Shown: positions 3,965-5,377 of the stretch, in pieces
How positions within the stretch are numbered: position 1 is the stretch's first letter
Layout: each line of letters starts with the position of its first letter
Assembly: GCA_002688165.1 (NCBI GenBank)
Contig: NZCB01000011.1
Location: 1-5,377 of the forward strand
Origin: Candidatus Pacearchaeota archaeon
Lineage (GTDB): Archaea; Nanobdellota; Nanobdellia; Pacearchaeales; GW2011-AR1
DNA: 5,377 nt
Reading direction: 5' to 3'
Program-made: the position numbers and the translations under genes
Notes under the pieces: generated by a model
Databases searched by the model: none
What the model was told of the DNA's origin: nothing
The model's input: the letters and a program-made list of their open reading frames with translations, nothing else

Positions 3965-4813
3965 CTATTTAACGACCAAATCAAACACATAATGATGACT
4001 TTTAGGCCCATAACTCTTCACATCTTGCAGATGCACTAACTCAACCTTTTTACCAAATCCAGCAGCTACATCATTAATCATCTCAACAACTTTCTTACTT
4101 TCTTCCTCAACTTTTCCAACAGTCAAAATATCTTCATAATGCAATATCCCACCTTTATTAATTATCTTTAAAGCCCAGGGTAAAAATTCTTTTGGAGGAG
4201 GTAAATAACCCATCAACACCCTATCAGCTTTAACACCTTCTTCAACTAATCTATCAATAATCTCTCTATTATCTCCATTAATAGCTTCAATACAATTTAT
4301 TTTATTCAGTTTAATATTCTCCTCTAAAAATCCAAAACTAACAGGATTCAATTCAATACTATAAATCTTAGAGGGCTTACTCAATTTTCCCATGGCCAAA
4401 CTAAAATAACCCAGGCCTGCAAACATATCTACAATAATCTCTCCATCCTTAACTTGTTTAGGATATCTAACTCTCTCAGATAAATTTCCTTTAGCAAACA
4501 TAACTTTCCTTATATCAAACCGATATCTAATCCCATGCTCAATATGCGTAACAACTGTATCTTCAGAACCAGCAAGAACTTCTATCTGAGGTTCTCTAAA
4601 CTTCCCAGTTATCTCACCAAATTTATTACAAACTGATCTAACCTTGAACATATCTAAAACAACTTCGCCAATTTCCTTTTTAACAGAATCAAATTCCTCA
4701 TCAAGATTCAATATAATTATATCTCCAATTCTTTGAAACCCTTTGGGTAACTTATCCAAATTACAATTAACATTTCCTTCTAATTTATCCTTAAGTAATT
4801 CTCTAAAAGCCAT
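3965..4813 (-). CDS. taw2: Trm5/TYW2-family enzyme, probably Taw2 (wyosine pathway)
   Basis: Taw2 transfers the aminocarboxypropyl group of S-adenosylmethionine to 4-demethylwyosine at G37 of tRNA-Phe, in the cytoplasm. The 282 residues show family motifs: RIGDIIIL (28-35), REPQIEVLAG (73-82), IEHGIRYRFD (91-100), KVMFAKGN (103-110), the SAM loop VDMFAGLGYFSL (128-139), E154 after it, NGD (179-181) and MGYLPPPKEFLPWAL (201-215), then GGILHYED. The MGYxxxxxEFxPxAL form and the KVMF-xxGN form resemble archaeal TYW2, whereas Trm5 methyltransferases usually have an NLP motif. The length is close to archaeal TYW2 proteins. A Trm5-type methyltransferase remains possible. I chose ATG 4813-4811 over an in-frame TTG at 4822, because the TATA box is 25.5 nt from this ATG and the TTG would lie upstream of the predicted transcript start. 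The stop is TAG. Confidence 0.85.
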   Translation of the reverse strand: MAFRELLKDKLEGNVNCNLDKLPKGFQRIGDIIILNLDEEFDSVKKEIGEVVLDMFKVRSVCNKFGEITGKFREPQIEVLAGSEDTVVTHIEHGIRYRFDIRKVMFAKGNLSERVRYPKQVKDGEIIVDMFAGLGYFSLAMGKLSKPSKIYSIELNPVSFGFLEENIKLNKINCIEAINGDNREIIDRLVEEGVKADRVLMGYLPPPKEFLPWALKIINKGGILHYEDILTVGKVEEESKKVVEMINDVAAGFGKKVELVHLQDVKSYGPKSHHYVFDLVVK

Positions 4814-4832
4814 AAATTTCAAAGAAACAAAC

Positions 4833-4847
4833 TATATTTAAACCTAA
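4833..4847 (-). promoter_or_regulatory. taw2 promoter (TTAGGTTTAAATATA) overlapping the upstream stop codon
   Basis: TATA box TTTAAATA (4842-4835) is centred 25.5 nt from the chosen taw2 ATG. The TAG stop of the surface-protein gene (4846-4844) forms part of the TTAG element upstream of the TATA box. The 30-nt gap between the genes is thus nearly all promoter and initiation region. Confidence 0.65.
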
Positions 4848-5377
4848 CCCCCAATAATTCCACGAGACTTACTAGCCTTGATTAATAAGAATATAACTAT
4901 AAATATTAAAACTAATAAAATGCCAATTATCAAATAATAAATTAATACACTAGGATCAATTTTCTCATCACTTTCATCAGACTCAATAGTTTCCCCAATT
5001 CCTAGATCAATTGGAGGAGCATCAGTAGGTATATCAGATTGATTAAAATCAGTCCTCCTGGTAGTATCAATAAATCTAGTACCATTAGATCTTATTGTAA
5101 AGAAAACCCTAGAACCAGATAGATTCCCATCAGAACTATTAGCATAAATCCTCACTTCATGATCTCCATTTCTCCAAGTTAAATCAGTTATATTCTCACA
5201 ATTAGGGAGAGTCACATTAACTCTAAATGTACCATTAGAATACCAACAACTACTAACATTAGTATAATTAACAATATAATTCACATCCAATAAATTATTA
5301 TTACTCCTGCTTCCATTACTAGGCGCAACAATATCAACTACGCCGTCATCAACAAAAGATATCAAATCATCATCATC
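4844..5377 (-). CDS. Surface glycoprotein-like protein, C-terminal part, membrane anchored (5' end outside window)
   Basis: The frame stays open to the window edge, so the N-terminus lies to the right; 177 residues are visible. Residues about 10-95 look like one Ig-like beta-sandwich of the kind tandemly repeated in DPANN surface proteins (VDIVAPSNGS at its start, SCWYSNGTF, LPNCENITDLTW, then HEVRIYANSSDG). Its two Cys may pair. About ten N-x-S/T sequons suggest heavy N-glycosylation. An acidic, proline- and threonine-bearing linker (about 105-140) leads to one membrane helix (about 143-166) and a short basic tail (KASKSRGIIGG) on the inside. The topology is therefore outside-to-inside, as in S-layer-like or adhesin proteins. 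The exact role is unknown. The stop TAG lies inside the taw2 promoter. A TTG at 5365 is not needed as a start, because the open frame continues past it. Confidence 0.8.
   Translation of the reverse strand, partial: DDDDLISFVDDGVVDIVAPSNGSRSNNNLLDVNYIVNYTNVSSCWYSNGTFRVNVTLPNCENITDLTWRNGDHEVRIYANSSDGNLSGSRVFFTIRSNGTRFIDTTRRTDFNQSDIPTDAPPIDLGIGETIESDESDEKIDPSVLIYYLIIGILLVLIFIVIFLLIKASKSRGIIGG

Noticed and set aside
4811..4822. TTG at 4822 as start of taw2
   Set aside because: It lies upstream of the transcript start predicted from the TATA box, and the ATG nine bases later fits the spacing seen at the other genes.

Overview
The window reads as a stretch of an AT-rich archaeal chromosome, most likely from a DPANN-type lineage such as Woesearchaeota or Pacearchaeota. 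The lineage is inferred, not proven. The evidence is a Trm5/TYW2-family wyosine enzyme (archaeal/eukaryal pathway), a sequon-rich surface protein with one C-terminal membrane anchor, and archaeal TATA-box promoters about 25-26 nt upstream of start codons. The methionyl-tRNA synthetase is of the bacterial (Thermus/Bacillus-like) type, which suggests ancient transfer.

Layout. Positions 1-114 (+) hold the last 37 codons of a stand-alone MetRS C-terminal tRNA-binding (OB-fold) protein. All other genes are on the minus strand and face it. Read in the direction of transcription, from right to left, they are: a surface glycoprotein-like C-terminus (5377-4844), Taw2 (4813-3965), the MetRS catalytic subunit metG (3930-2503), then four small accessory genes. 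Gene D (2445-1960) is an exported Cys-rich protein. Gene C (1886-1350) is a four-helix membrane protein with two HFxEH motifs. Gene B (1259-618) is a pentapeptide-repeat protein. Gene A (546-193) is a small membrane protein. The two halves of MetRS therefore sit at opposite edges of the four-gene accessory block. There is no gene-free stretch longer than about 100 bases.

The most unusual structure is between the genes. A 20-bp palindrome (consensus AAAYAATCAAGTGATTRTTT) occurs five times, once at the 3' end of metG and of each of genes D, C, B and A, on or near the stop codon. It is absent after taw2 and after the surface gene. Its arms show a compensatory change. Genes A and C, otherwise unrelated, share a 63-nt 3' module made of this palindrome plus a coding tail (QPxQTQPxVQxK). 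In gene C the tail is cut off by an in-frame TAG. Separately, a promoter motif close to TTAGNTTTAAATA lies a near-constant 25-26 nt upstream of most start codons, pointing to leaderless, mostly monocistronic transcription. Gene A breaks this rule, and the predicted transcript start falls on a six-codon leader ORF instead.

Functionally, the metG/taw2/OB-domain genes are tRNA charging and tRNA modification genes. The A-D block is accessory, mainly membrane or exported proteins of unknown role. I find no clear evidence of a transposase, integrase, CRISPR array or RNA gene in the window.
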